From NCBI GenBank assembly GCA_938015595.1, contig CALLPI010000002.1, forward strand, positions 289,474 to 353,473: a stretch of DNA of 64,000 nt, given 5' to 3'. Shown one piece after another: positions 1 through 8,828 of the stretch (positions are counted from its first letter, which is position 1; each line of letters opens with the position of its first letter). A model generated the notes under the pieces. That model did no database searches, was not told the origin of the DNA, and saw only the letters and a program-made list of their open reading frames with translations. Made by a program: the position numbers and the translations under genes. The stretch comes from an uncultured Saprospiraceae bacterium (lineage in GTDB: Bacteria > Bacteroidota > Bacteroidia > Chitinophagales > Saprospiraceae).

Positions 1-1177
1 TGGGCGGCGTCCAGCGACTATCGGCCAACTCCAAGCGCGTGTCGGCCTGAGCTTGCCAGCGACTGTGTGTCCAGCGCAAGGCAGTATAGGCAGCGCTCCG
101 ATCTTGGCAGGCCTCTGTGGCGTAAGCCTTAGCCAGTGAAGTGGCGCGATTGTGAGTAAAGATGGTCTGAAGGCGAAGGTCCCTGCTCAATGCACGGGCT
201 ACTTCTGCTTCAATAATAGCCACCCTGAACCGGCTGGGTGATTCCAAGAGAATGAGGGGGTCGCGATAGTAGAGTTGCTCGGCAAAGTATGCCGCGCGTA
301 CCTGCCATACTGTTTTACGACCAGTCAGCTTCCAGTGTGCCATCACCCGCGTAATGGTATCGGCTTGAGTGGCCTCGCTGCGGGCTTGTAGTAAAGTAGG
401 CGGAATTTCGCGAAATACTGCCTGCCGCCACAGCCGCACAGAAAGTTCCTGAGCGGGGTGGATTTTCCAGTACACTTCCTGCAGCAGACCTATCTGACGC
501 AGGGCAGCGTTTTGCCGTACTTGTTTAGGCAAGTTGGGCAACGGGCGAAAAGGAAAGTCGTTTTGGGCTTGCTCTACAAGCAGACGAGTGGCACCCACCA
601 GCTCGCCGTTGCCATAGCGCACTGCGGCAGACCAATACCGCCGATCAAAGCTACCCAGGCCAGCCTCTACTCGGGCTGTGATGCCTCGAAGGTAATGCGG
701 TCGGTTATCCAGCAGAAAGGCACCGCCCACTGCTCCGCTGCCCCAGGCGGCACTGCGCCCGCCGTATTGCAGGGCTACTTCATCGGCCAAAAACAGGGGT
801 AGTAATGAAAAGTCTAACTGCCCCAACATGGGGCTGTGCAAAGGTAAGCCATTCCATACTACGCTAGTGTGCGCCGCGCTGCCACCCCGCACAGAGGTAG
901 TAGCTAAGCTACCCAGTCCGTAGCTCTTGATATATGCACCAGTGTGCACAGCCAAAAGGTCGGCTGCATGGCGAGCGCTCGTGCTAGCTAGCAAGGCACT
1001 GTCCAGGCGCACAATATGCGCTCCGGAAGGTTCAAGACGCAATCGGGCGGCCGAGATCTCTGCCCGAGGAAAAATCAGTAAGGTATCCGCTTGCCCAAGC
1101 AAAAACCCAGACTGGAAACCACAGAGGCCACATGCTAGTGCTACACGCACCCATGCAGAGCACCATCGGATGATCAT
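1..1177 (-). CDS. TonB-dependent receptor, BtuB-like (partial, 3' end outside window)
   Basis: The frame is open from an ATG at 1177 down to base 1, about 392 residues, and leaves the window before a stop. The first ~30 residues form a signal peptide (hydrophobic stretch ending near LLGQA). Residues ~50-140 look like a TonB plug domain: ADLLAVHTGAYIKSYG, then TTSVRGGS, VVWNGLPL and AVGGAFLLDN, followed by alternating beta-barrel-type segments. Plug plus barrel places it in the outer membrane as a TonB-dependent transporter. The cobalamin riboswitch in its leader makes a corrinoid (vitamin B12 or a precursor) the likely substrate. That is inferred from regulation; the plug alone does not specify the ligand. 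The N-terminus is short, with no carboxypeptidase-regulatory domain of the SusC kind. Confidence 0.85.
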   Translation of the reverse strand, partial: MIIRWCSAWVRVALACGLCGFQSGFLLGQADTLLIFPRAEISAARLRLEPSGAHIVRLDSALLASTSARHAADLLAVHTGAYIKSYGLGSLATTSVRGGSAAHTSVVWNGLPLHSPMLGQLDFSLLPLFLADEVALQYGGRSAAWGSGAVGGAFLLDNRPHYLRGITARVEAGLGSFDRRYWSAAVRYGNGELVGATRLLVEQAQNDFPFRPLPNLPKQVRQNAALRQIGLLQEVYWKIHPAQELSVRLWRQAVFREIPPTLLQARSEATQADTITRVMAHWKLTGRKTVWQVRAAYFAEQLYYRDPLILLESPSRFRVAIIEAEVARALSRDLRLQTIFTHNRATSLAKAYATEACQDRSAAYTALRWTHSRWQAQADTRLELADSRWTPP

Positions 1178-1240
1178 GTCCGAAGCATTTACCGTGTCGG
1201 GCGGGCTTTTCCTCCGAAAACCCAACCCCCAAAACCGCCT

Positions 1241-1392
1241 GCGGAAGGTCTTCTGGCTTGCCTCGCTCCCGGCGCCTTCCCGCCGCGCCTGGTAGCGTGG
1301 CAGTGGCTCAAAGAAAGCCGGAAACACTCGAATGAGGCTCACAGCAGCGGGGACTGCTCCGGACTTGCACCGGATTCCCTGTTACCCCTCAA
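1241..1392 (-). ncRNA. Cobalamin riboswitch
   Basis: Read on the minus strand, the leader of the TonB receptor carries the ordered hallmarks of the adenosylcobalamin aptamer. GGTGCAAGTCCGGAGCAG and CCGCTGCTGTGAGCC lie at 1371-1336, CCACTG at 1306-1301, GGGAAGGCGCC at 1281-1271 and GCCAGAAGACC at 1257-1247. It sits between a TACCTTTG promoter box (1435-1428) and the receptor ATG (1177). Family knowledge: such elements repress the downstream transporter when cobalamin is bound. The ~65 nt between the aptamer and the start codon would hold the expression platform; I could not define its fold by eye. Confidence 0.93.
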
Positions 1393-1427
1393 AATCAGGC
1401 CAGATCTTGAGAGCGCCGCAGGCAAAG

Positions 1428-1435
1428 CAAAGGTA
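1428..1435 (-). promoter_or_regulatory. Bacteroidota -7 promoter box of the riboswitch transcript
   Basis: TACCTTTG on the minus strand matches the Bacteroidota sigma-ABfr -7 consensus TAnnTTTG. It lies ~40 nt upstream of the riboswitch aptamer, where a leader promoter is expected. No good -33 TTG is evident at the usual spacing. Confidence 0.55.
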
Positions 1436-1521
1436 AGACATTGGGAGTAAAATAAATGTCGTCAGATAGAATATATCACTATAATTTTCATCCAAGCCTG
1501 CAGACAGGCAAGATCGCCACT

Positions 1522-2790
1522 CTATCTCAAAATGGCAGCACCAATGCCGCACTCTAAGCAGCGCTTGGCATCGCAGTAGTGCTGCTTGAGTTGCAGCAGT
1601 GCTTGACTATCGCTGGCGGAAGCAGGAGGTATGCCCAGCGCCGACCATTGCTGAATGATGTGATTATGCTCTGGCTCAAGTTGCTCCAGCCACTGGAGGG
1701 CTTTATTCTGATAAGCAGTATGGCCCTGCAACTTACCAAAGCAAAATACCAAGGGAATGATGGCATTGATGAGTAGTATATGTACGGCGTTGCGGCCCAG
1801 GGCTTTTACTTTGGGCTTAGACTCCTTGTCAAAGGTGTAGTGGTTTTGCCAGTAGTGCGCTACCTTTACCATAAACAGATTGTGTAGCTCCTCGACGTTG
1901 GCCGCAGCCGTGACTTTGCTGAACAAATGCTCAGTGAGAAAGACCATGACAGCCAGTTGCGCAATGCGAATAGTGGGAAAGGAAGCTGGCCTCATGCGCA
2001 AAAACTTCCACTGGCTGGGTAGCATAGGCGTGAGCCGGTGTTTTTGCCTAATGTAGGCATACTCCTGCTGTAGGCGTTGCGGGTAAGCATCCTGGAATAC
2101 CCCCTCCAGCATACCCGCTTGCCCAAAGAGCAAGGCTTCCAATTTGAGCAGGCTTTCGCGGTAGCGCATGAGTAGCCGCAGCGGCGCCAAGCGTGCCAAT
2201 TGTTCAAAGGCCTCGGTATTCACAGCACCGCCCAGGTGGCGCGCCAGCATCTGGTAGAGAGTCTGCTCCCAGTCGTAACGGTTGGCGGCCAGCAAGTGCT
2301 CAATGTAGAAGGTACGCTTTTCCAGACGCTCTACGATCATGCGATCCAGCCACAAGCGGCGTGTGATATCGGGTACCATATATAAATGGTGTTGGCAAGG
2401 TACCCAGTGCTCATTGTGCAACAGCTTAAGGTAAGTGCTTGATAATGCGGGTGCTATTCGATGCTTGAGTTCTACGCAGGGCAAGTACTCGCCACTTAGG
2501 CGGCGTATGGGCTCATCCTCCTCCAGTACCACATGCAATACTACATTTCGGTAGGCTTCATCAGACTGGTGGTTGTGTTTGAGCCACTCCGATGAGCGCA
2601 AGTGCATCTCCACGCTACCGGCCCACAGTGTATCGCCTATGCGCAGGCGGGCCTGCTGGAAGTCGGGTCCAGCATTCCGGTTGTACTCGCCCCAGTGCAT
2701 GATTTCTACTGGTTCGCCACGGGTAGTGCGCAAGTCTTTTACGTCAAACCGGCGGGCGCGCCACAAATAGTGCAAAAACTCCTCTTTCAT
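1522..2790 (-). CDS. DUF2851 family protein
   Basis: A 422-residue protein of the DUF2851 family, which is widespread in Bacteroidota and of unknown biochemical function. The N-terminal signature is visible: EEFLHYLWRARRFD, then GEYNRNAGPDF and GSVEMHLRSSEW around residues 40-75, and VVLHVVLEED near 90. I start it at ATG 2790 (MKEEFLHYLW), which has a purine-rich stretch (GGAAAAGAGAGCAGC) just upstream. The frame stays open to 3048, but that extension would overlap the end of the trehalose synthase gene and has no family signature. It lies 184 nt downstream of that gene on the same strand and could be co-transcribed. No signal peptide, so probably cytoplasmic. Confidence 0.88.
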   Translation of the reverse strand: MKEEFLHYLWRARRFDVKDLRTTRGEPVEIMHWGEYNRNAGPDFQQARLRIGDTLWAGSVEMHLRSSEWLKHNHQSDEAYRNVVLHVVLEEDEPIRRLSGEYLPCVELKHRIAPALSSTYLKLLHNEHWVPCQHHLYMVPDITRRLWLDRMIVERLEKRTFYIEHLLAANRYDWEQTLYQMLARHLGGAVNTEAFEQLARLAPLRLLMRYRESLLKLEALLFGQAGMLEGVFQDAYPQRLQQEYAYIRQKHRLTPMLPSQWKFLRMRPASFPTIRIAQLAVMVFLTEHLFSKVTAAANVEELHNLFMVKVAHYWQNHYTFDKESKPKVKALGRNAVHILLINAIIPLVFCFGKLQGHTAYQNKALQWLEQLEPEHNHIIQQWSALGIPPASASDSQALLQLKQHYCDAKRCLECGIGAAILR

Positions 2791-2974
2791 GCTGCTCTCT
2801 TTTCCATGTTCTGATACACAAGACGCAGGGCACAAGGGAATTCCACAGGACGTGGGGGTGTTTTTTTCAGGCACAAGGTAATAGAAGAAGCGAGGGGCTT
2901 CATCATCAGGGAACAGTACCCTGCCTGTATATGTGATAAGCGGGGGTAAATTTTTTGTATCCAACCTGTACCGT

Positions 2975-5900
2975 TTACCACGCCGTTGTGCCATCGATCT
3001 CAAACAATACGCCCTTGAGCGGGATACGCAGCCAGTCGGGGCGAACATTCATTTCGTAGCCTACCTCATAGATGGCTTTTTCCAGTAGATAAACGCGCAA
3101 CAACAAACGCGTAGCGGCTTCGTCTTGGGGCACAAATGCCTGCCCGGCAGTGATGGCCAGCCATGTATCCAGGAAGCGACGACTCACTTGCTGGTACCAC
3201 AATCTTGCCCAGGGTTCCCATTTGCCCAATTCTTCGCGGCGCAGTTGGGAATTTAGCAGGAGTTTGCCATAGGCGGCATAGTGGAAAGAGCGAATCATGC
3301 CGGCTACATCCTTGAAGGGGGTTCGCTTGAGGCGGCGCTCACCAATGGAAAGCATGGGTTCGCCCTCAAAATCAATGATGAAGAAGTCCTCTCCATTGTA
3401 GAGTACCTGCCCCAGGTGGTAGTCGCCGTGAATGCGGGTCTTGACGGCCTGAATGGGCGTATTACATATACTATGGAAACACTCCAGTATGGCTGGGCGC
3501 AATTGAATCACGGCCTGGGCATCAACAGCCACATGGGGGTCAAACTGCGGTAGTTTAGCTTCCAGAGCATCCAGTTTTTCAGCCACTAGTTTACGATGGG
3601 CTGCATACACAGAGCGCTGGTAGTGTGGGGTAAATCGTACAGGGGCAAAGGCCGGATCTTGCGCCTCTGCCGCCAGGGCTATGTGCATTTCTGCAGTGCG
3701 CTGCGCCAGGAGGCCAGTTTTTTGCAGGGTGGGGGCCCCAACCAGAGCATGGATCAGGTCATCAGGCAAAATTGGCGATATATCGTCGAGTTGCTCCTGG
3801 TCTTTGAGCCAGGCGGCTACCCTGTCGTAATATTGGCTTAGTGCTTGGAGCATGAGCGTCCAGGCATCGCCCTGGTTGGGTATTTTATTTTGGAGCAAGC
3901 CAAGAATGGTAAACGACTGGCCAGCGCGCTCCTCATACTGTATGCCGCCACCGTAGCGAGGCGCGTTGCGGAAGTGGGTGCGCTCGGAGAGATACCGCAC
4001 CAGCTCCAGGTCGGGGTTGATGTCGGTATCTAGTTTTCGATAAATCTTGAAGAAGTACCGGTCGTTATAGACCACCGAGGTATTGCTTTGTTCGGCACGC
4101 AGCACTTCCGAGCGCACGTCAGCATCGGGCAAGGCGGGTTCTTCGGTAAGGACTTGGCCGGCTTCAAAGCGAAGTGCCCCACCTGGCAAGGCAAGCACAG
4201 TGCTGTTCCGAATGAGGCCGAGCAACTCATTGCGGAAAGCCTCCTCATAAATGGCGTCAATGAGTATGCCTTCTTTACCGTCAACACTTAGGTAACACAC
4301 CACGCTACGTGGCTCGTTTTTGAGAAAATGCACCATGCGCTCGGGTTGTGACACCCAGGTTAGGGGCAGGAAGTAGGTATCAGGCAGGCCTTCGCTATAG
4401 CGTACATCAATGAGCGCCAGGCAAGCGGTGTTACTGCCAAATGATATACCTGGCCGGCGATTGACCTCAAAGGATAAGGCATTGCGCGATTTGCCGCCAT
4501 ACCAGCGGTTGGCCTGCATGTAAGCAGGCAGTATTTTCCGCTCCAACTGGCGGCGATAGTTGTACTGCTCGAGGGCCTGCATCCAGTTGCCGGTCACTTG
4601 CAGCTCCGGTATGGTGCGTTCAGCAGAGGTATAGGCTGTGCTCTCGTTTTTCTCCAACTGAAACCAATAGTAGCCATAGGGGCCTAGGGTAATAGGGTAA
4701 GGGGCTGTACCAATAGGCAGGAAGCGGCTCTGGCTGAAGATTTCGACTGGCTCTACACCTTCCAGCCCGTCAAGTTGGAGCGAGAAAGCCTGGGAAAATT
4801 TAGAGAGATTGGCCACTACCAAGATGTTCTCACCCTCGTGCAAGCGCTGAAAAGCCAGAATTTTAGTGTTGCGGGCATCCAGGAAGCGAATTTGACCCTC
4901 GCCAAAGGCCTTGTACCGCTTGCGCAGGGCGATGAGGTTTTTGAGCCACCAAAGCAAGGAGGCATTGTTGCGGTGTTGTACTGCTACATTCACGGCTTCG
5001 TAGCGATATTGAGGGTCAGTGATGACGGGCAGGAAGAGTTTCTGAGGGTTGGCGTTAGAAAACCCGGCGTTGCGGTCGTCGTTCCACTGCATAGGGGTGC
5101 GTATGCCTTTGCGGTCGCCGAGGTAGATGTTGTCACCCATGCCAATTTCATCTCCATAATACAGCACGGGCGTGCCCGGCAAGGAAAACAGGAGCAAGTA
5201 CATGAGTTCAATTTTGCGGCGGTCGTTGCCCAGCAAAGGGGCCAACCGTCTTCGGATACCTTCGTTGATGCGGGCGCCGTGTTCTATGGCTAAGGCTTTG
5301 TAGAGATAATCTCGTTCTTCTTCTGTGACAATATGAAGTGTGAGGTCATCGTGGTTTCGCAAAAACAATGCCCACTGGGTAGAGGCAGGTATAGCGGGGG
5401 TTTGCTCCAGGATGTCCACCACGGGGTATCGGTCTTCCGTTTGCAAGGCCAGGTACAGGCGCGGCATGAGGGGGTAGTGGTAGTTGAGGTGGCACTGGTC
5501 GCCAGCGCCGAGATATTCGGCGGCTTGTTCGGGCCAGAGGTTGGTTTCGGCCAAGAGAATACGGCCAGGGTAGCGTTCGTCCAGGTGGCGGCGTAGTTCG
5601 CGTAGGAAGTCGTGCACTTCTGGGAGGTTTTCGGAGGTGGTACCCTCACGTTGAAAGAGATACGCCACGGAGGTAAGACGCAGGCCATCCACGCCTTTAT
5701 CCAGCCAGAAGTCGGCTATTTTTATAATTTCCTCGCGCACCAAGGGATTGTCATAGTTGAGATCAGGCTGGTGGTGGTAAAATCGATGCCAATAGTAGGC
5801 GCGGGCCTGATTGTCCCATTCCCAGTTGGAGGATTCAAAGTCAGAGAAGAGAATGTCAGCACCAGCATAGTGGTCGGGGTTGTCGCTCCATACGTAAAAG

Positions 5901-6292
5901 TGGCGCTCGGGCGAGTCGGCAGGCGCACGACGCGCTCTCTGAAACCACTCGTGCGCTGTGGAGGTATGGTTGAGAATCAGGTCAATAATAACCCGAATGC
6001 CTCGACGATGCGCTTCGGCCAACAATTGCTCGAACTGCTCCAGCGTACCATAGTCGGGGTGTACGTTCCTGTAATCTGCCACGTCATAGCCATCGTCTCG
6101 CAAAGGCGAGGGGTAAAAGGGCATGAGCGAAATACAATCTACGCCCAGATCTTCGATATAGTCCAATTTCTCCATCAGGCCTTGTAGGTCGCCGATACCG
6201 TCGCCGTCGCTATCGTAAAACGAGCGCACATGCAGGGCATACATGATGCTGTGCTTGTACCAGCGGGTGGAGGCAAGAGAATCTGCATTCAT
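2975..6292 (-). CDS. treS: Trehalose synthase/maltokinase fusion with an altered GH13 nucleophile
   Basis: 1105 residues. Residues ~10-560 are a GH13 trehalose synthase (maltose-trehalose isomerase) domain and ~570-1105 a maltokinase domain, a fusion known from the TreS-Mak/GlgE glucan pathway. Seen in the TreS half: DLILNHTS (104-111), the general acid Glu249 (LLAETNLWPE) and Asp315 (LRNHDD). At the nucleophile position, where the family has Asp in an RLDAV-type motif, this protein has RLTSV with Thr207 (codon ACC at 5674-5672). Loss of that Asp should abolish or greatly weaken glycosyl transfer. The kinase half looks intact: ATP-site region with VVYNDRYFFKIYR, catalytic HGDYHLGQ at 955 and DFEGEP near 974. 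So maltose phosphorylation is plausible while isomerisation is doubtful. No glgE or glgB lies in the window. Start ATG at 6292 gives the usual N-terminus (WYKHSIMYALHVRSF). Confidence 0.9.
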   Translation of the reverse strand: MNADSLASTRWYKHSIMYALHVRSFYDSDGDGIGDLQGLMEKLDYIEDLGVDCISLMPFYPSPLRDDGYDVADYRNVHPDYGTLEQFEQLLAEAHRRGIRVIIDLILNHTSTAHEWFQRARRAPADSPERHFYVWSDNPDHYAGADILFSDFESSNWEWDNQARAYYWHRFYHHQPDLNYDNPLVREEIIKIADFWLDKGVDGLRLTSVAYLFQREGTTSENLPEVHDFLRELRRHLDERYPGRILLAETNLWPEQAAEYLGAGDQCHLNYHYPLMPRLYLALQTEDRYPVVDILEQTPAIPASTQWALFLRNHDDLTLHIVTEEERDYLYKALAIEHGARINEGIRRRLAPLLGNDRRKIELMYLLLFSLPGTPVLYYGDEIGMGDNIYLGDRKGIRTPMQWNDDRNAGFSNANPQKLFLPVITDPQYRYEAVNVAVQHRNNASLLWWLKNLIALRKRYKAFGEGQIRFLDARNTKILAFQRLHEGENILVVANLSKFSQAFSLQLDGLEGVEPVEIFSQSRFLPIGTAPYPITLGPYGYYWFQLEKNESTAYTSAERTIPELQVTGNWMQALEQYNYRRQLERKILPAYMQANRWYGGKSRNALSFEVNRRPGISFGSNTACLALIDVRYSEGLPDTYFLPLTWVSQPERMVHFLKNEPRSVVCYLSVDGKEGILIDAIYEEAFRNELLGLIRNSTVLALPGGALRFEAGQVLTEEPALPDADVRSEVLRAEQSNTSVVYNDRYFFKIYRKLDTDINPDLELVRYLSERTHFRNAPRYGGGIQYEERAGQSFTILGLLQNKIPNQGDAWTLMLQALSQYYDRVAAWLKDQEQLDDISPILPDDLIHALVGAPTLQKTGLLAQRTAEMHIALAAEAQDPAFAPVRFTPHYQRSVYAAHRKLVAEKLDALEAKLPQFDPHVAVDAQAVIQLRPAILECFHSICNTPIQAVKTRIHGDYHLGQVLYNGEDFFIIDFEGEPMLSIGERRLKRTPFKDVAGMIRSFHYAAYGKLLLNSQLRREELGKWEPWARLWYQQVSRRFLDTWLAITAGQAFVPQDEAATRLLLRVYLLEKAIYEVGYEMNVRPDWLRIPLKGVLFEIDGTTAW

Positions 6293-6325
6293 AAACGTGA
6301 TTTTTTCAGGCTGTAATGATACGGA

Positions 6326-6357
6326 GACTTTGGGACTTGAAGGCAGGGAGACGGGGA
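6326..6357 (+). repeat. 8-nt tandem repeat array, short copy
   Basis: Four consecutive octamers read GACTTTGG, GACTTGAA, GGCAGGGA, GACGGGGA. The same degenerate octamer family forms the longer array at 8813-8876. It lies in the 322-nt gap between treS and the Wzz-like gene, in which I find no credible gene. Confidence 0.6.
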
Positions 6358-6600
6358 TAGGGGGAGATGATTGTTTTTTAGTACTTATTCAGGGGATGGG
6401 CCTTGTGGAATGTCATAGCCGTGTTATTACCATGGGCTACAAGTTTAAGGATGATCAATTGATGCTGCTCCGGAGCGAAGAAGCAAATTTTGTACCCTCT
6501 GTGTGAATCAATAAGATTTTACCCTCCATGAAGTTAATACTTGTAGCATATGACTCACAGCTTTTGAGTACTCTATATAGTTACAATTGCTCGAAGTTGC

Positions 6601-6608
6601 TACCTTTG
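6601..6608 (+). promoter_or_regulatory. Bacteroidota -7 box, near-leaderless start of the Wzz-like gene
   Basis: TACCTTTG ends only 6 nt before the ATG at 6615. Transcription normally begins a few bases after this box, so the mRNA would have almost no leader. This also argues for the 6615 start over an in-frame ATG at 6528. No convincing -33 element. Confidence 0.5.
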
Positions 6609-6614
6609 CGCACC

Positions 6615-7745
6615 ATGGAAAACCAGGACAATCTGCTGGGCTTGTTGGGTGTGCTTTATCGCCGCCGCCGTGCTCTGTTGTGGCTGAGCGGCATAGCCGG
6701 CTTGGGCGTGGCAGTCATCAGCCTCTTCATGCCCAACTACTATCGCGCTACCACTACTTTTTTTGCGGCCAGCCCCGACCAAACCAAGCCCGAACTCATC
6801 TTCAACCGTATGATGAGCATGCGCTTAGAGTACTACGGGGGAAATAACGATATAGACCGCCTGCTCACCATCGCAGAATCTAACGAACTCATTGACTTTC
6901 TGGTGGATTCTTTCTCGCTCTACCAGCACTACGGCATTGATTCTACCAGCCACAAGGCGCCCCATTGGATGAGAGAGCACTTCAAAAAGCTCTACAACGT
7001 CAAAAAAACTAAACGTGATGCCATTGAACTGTCTGTAGAAGATACAGATCCCCTCATGGCTGCTCGTCTGGCCAATGCCGCCCGCGAACGCATTGACGCC
7101 ATGGCTAGGGGCGTGATTCACGAAAGCCAGCGGCGTACCATTCGCACCTTTCAGGAAAATATAGCGCGCAAGGAAAAACAACTTTTAGAACTAGGCGACT
7201 CCGTAGCCAAAATGCGTACCTTGTACCAAACCTACAACGTAGTGGCTCAAACCGAAGCGCTAACTGCACAAAAATCTGAGGCACTGGGGCAGTACGTGCG
7301 CGATAGCATACGCCTGCAAGTGTATCGTGCCAGCGGCAAAGTACCCCGCGATACCATCTACCTGCTAGAAGGGCGAGTAGCTGGCCTTAGACAGGAAGTC
7401 AGAACCATCCAGCAAGAAATAGACCGCCTCAACAGCGGTATTGCCATCATCTACAACCTCGAAAAGCAATATCTCGAAGCCAACCAGGTACTAGGCGAAG
7501 ACCGCGAAAGACTCAAACAATGGCTAGCCGCCAACCAGTCCAATGCGCCGGCAGTGCTCTTAGTAGATACTGCTGTGCCACCAGTGGTCAAGTCCAGACC
7601 TAGACGCAGTATCTTGGTGGCAGCCGCTACCTTCGCCGCGTTATTGCTAGGCGCTATGGGCTTATTGCTGGCAGAGTCGTACCAATATTTACATGGAAGT
7701 CAAGCAACGTTATCTGGCAGTATTCAAGTAGATGAAAAATCATAA
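6615..7745 (+). CDS. Wzz-like chain-length determinant / polysaccharide co-polymerase family membrane protein
   Basis: 376 residues with the Wzz (polysaccharide co-polymerase) layout. An N-terminal membrane segment at ~25-45 (LLWLSGIAGLGVAVISLFM) is followed by the Wzz-type YRATTTFFA strand, a long charged, helical, probably coiled-coil periplasmic stretch (~160-310) and a C-terminal membrane segment (~335-360, rich in Ala/Leu). Such proteins sit in the inner membrane and set the length of O-antigen or exopolysaccharide chains. There is no cytoplasmic tyrosine-kinase domain and no polymerase, flippase or glycosyltransferase next to it, so its polysaccharide locus is elsewhere. The frame is open from ATG 6528, but the TACCTTTG box at 6601-6608 and the residues after ATG 6615 (MENQDNLLGLLGVLYRRRR) favour the shorter start. 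The DUF983 gene follows after 31 nt. Confidence 0.75.
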   Translation: MENQDNLLGLLGVLYRRRRALLWLSGIAGLGVAVISLFMPNYYRATTTFFAASPDQTKPELIFNRMMSMRLEYYGGNNDIDRLLTIAESNELIDFLVDSFSLYQHYGIDSTSHKAPHWMREHFKKLYNVKKTKRDAIELSVEDTDPLMAARLANAARERIDAMARGVIHESQRRTIRTFQENIARKEKQLLELGDSVAKMRTLYQTYNVVAQTEALTAQKSEALGQYVRDSIRLQVYRASGKVPRDTIYLLEGRVAGLRQEVRTIQQEIDRLNSGIAIIYNLEKQYLEANQVLGEDRERLKQWLAANQSNAPAVLLVDTAVPPVVKSRPRRSILVAAATFAALLLGAMGLLLAESYQYLHGSQATLSGSIQVDEKS

Positions 7746-7776
7746 CCTACCTCCATAAAACAGCAATCAAATTTCC

Positions 7777-8166
7777 ATGAGTTTACTTCACAAACGCTCG
7801 TTTCTTTCCAGTATGTTCGGCCTGCATTGTCCCCGTTGCCGCACGGGCAAGTTGTTTTATACCCCTACATTTTCCTTTCGCCGGTCTTTTGCCATGCCAG
7901 AACAGTGCGCGCACTGCGGCCAGCCTTACATGCCTGAGCCAGGGTTTTATTACGGCTCCATGTTCATTTCCTATATTTTCATGGGCTGGTTCTGCTTGTT
8001 CTTCATTATGTTTTTCCATTGGGTGTTGGATTGGAGCATCCCCAGTTCTTTCGCTCTGCTTATTGCTGTGTGCGCCCTTTTATTCGTGTATGTATTTCGG
8101 CTGGCACGCTCCATCTGGATTCACATAGTGGTCAAGTACGACCCTTCCAAAACTGAAATCAAATGA
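7777..8166 (+). CDS. DUF983 family membrane protein
   Basis: 129 residues. Two Cys pairs near the N-terminus (CPRCRTGKLF and CAHCGQPYMPEPGFYYG) form a probable zinc ribbon, followed by two membrane helices (~60-85 and ~90-112). This is the DUF983 pattern; the function of the family is not known. Its stop overlaps the start of the Crp/Fnr gene by four bases (ATGA), so the two are translationally coupled. Confidence 0.85.
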   Translation: MSLLHKRSFLSSMFGLHCPRCRTGKLFYTPTFSFRRSFAMPEQCAHCGQPYMPEPGFYYGSMFISYIFMGWFCLFFIMFFHWVLDWSIPSSFALLIAVCALLFVYVFRLARSIWIHIVVKYDPSKTEIK

Positions 8167-8828
8167 GTATGCTCACAGAAGTCCACCAAATAAAAGACTA
8201 CCTGCGCAAATACTATCCCAACATTGCCGAGCCGGGTTTACAGGAAGAAATTGCTCACCACGGCAAGTTGATGGACTTCAAGGCCGGCGAAATTATTATG
8301 GATTTCGGCGCATACGTCAAGTATATCCCGCTCATTGTGTCTGGCAGCATCAAGGTAAGCCGCGAAGGCAACGACGGGCAGGAAATCTTCCTGTACTACC
8401 TGCAACCAGGCGAATCATGCACCATGTCCTTCACTTGCTGCATGATGAACAAACGCAGTGAAATACGTACCCAAGCTGAGGAAGATACCCTGCTCATAGC
8501 TATTCCTATACGCTACATGGACGAATGGATGACGCGCTACCAAAGCTGGAAAAACTTTGTAATGACCTCCTATGACCAGCGCATGAAGGAACTCATCCAC
8601 ACTATTGACGAGATCGCCTTCAAAAAAATGGACGAACGCCTGCTTAGCTACCTCAAGCGAAAAGCCGAGATCAGTGGCTCCAAAACGGTGCACGCCACCC
8701 ACCAGGAAATTGCCTACGACCTCAACGCCTCACGGGAAGCTGTCTCGCGCTTGCTCAAGCAACTAGAACATGATGGCATGGTAAAACTAGGCAGGAATAA
8801 GATAGAGTTGATGACTTTGAGACTTTGA
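8163..8828 (+). CDS. Crp/Fnr family transcriptional regulator
   Basis: 221 residues. The N-terminal half is a cyclic-nucleotide-binding-like beta barrel (GEIIMDFGAYVKYIPLIVSG, IFLYYLQPGESC). The C-terminal ~70 residues are a Crp-type winged helix with recognition helix around DLNASREAVSRLLKQLE. The CTMSFTCCMM cluster in the barrel is typical of Bacteroidota members, whose ligands are mostly unknown; it does not match the FNR four-Cys iron-sulfur pattern. Start at 8163 overlaps the DUF983 stop (ATGA); Met3 is a possible alternative. The last codons (MTLRL) and the stop lie inside the octamer repeat array, so the C-terminus is partly repeat-encoded. Confidence 0.88.
   Translation: MSMLTEVHQIKDYLRKYYPNIAEPGLQEEIAHHGKLMDFKAGEIIMDFGAYVKYIPLIVSGSIKVSREGNDGQEIFLYYLQPGESCTMSFTCCMMNKRSEIRTQAEEDTLLIAIPIRYMDEWMTRYQSWKNFVMTSYDQRMKELIHTIDEIAFKKMDERLLSYLKRKAEISGSKTVHATHQEIAYDLNASREAVSRLLKQLEHDGMVKLGRNKIELMTLRL

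Noticed and set aside
6243..6506. 87-residue open frame overlapping the treS start
   Set aside because: Opposes the 5' end of treS, includes the octamer repeat, and shows no protein-like conservation.
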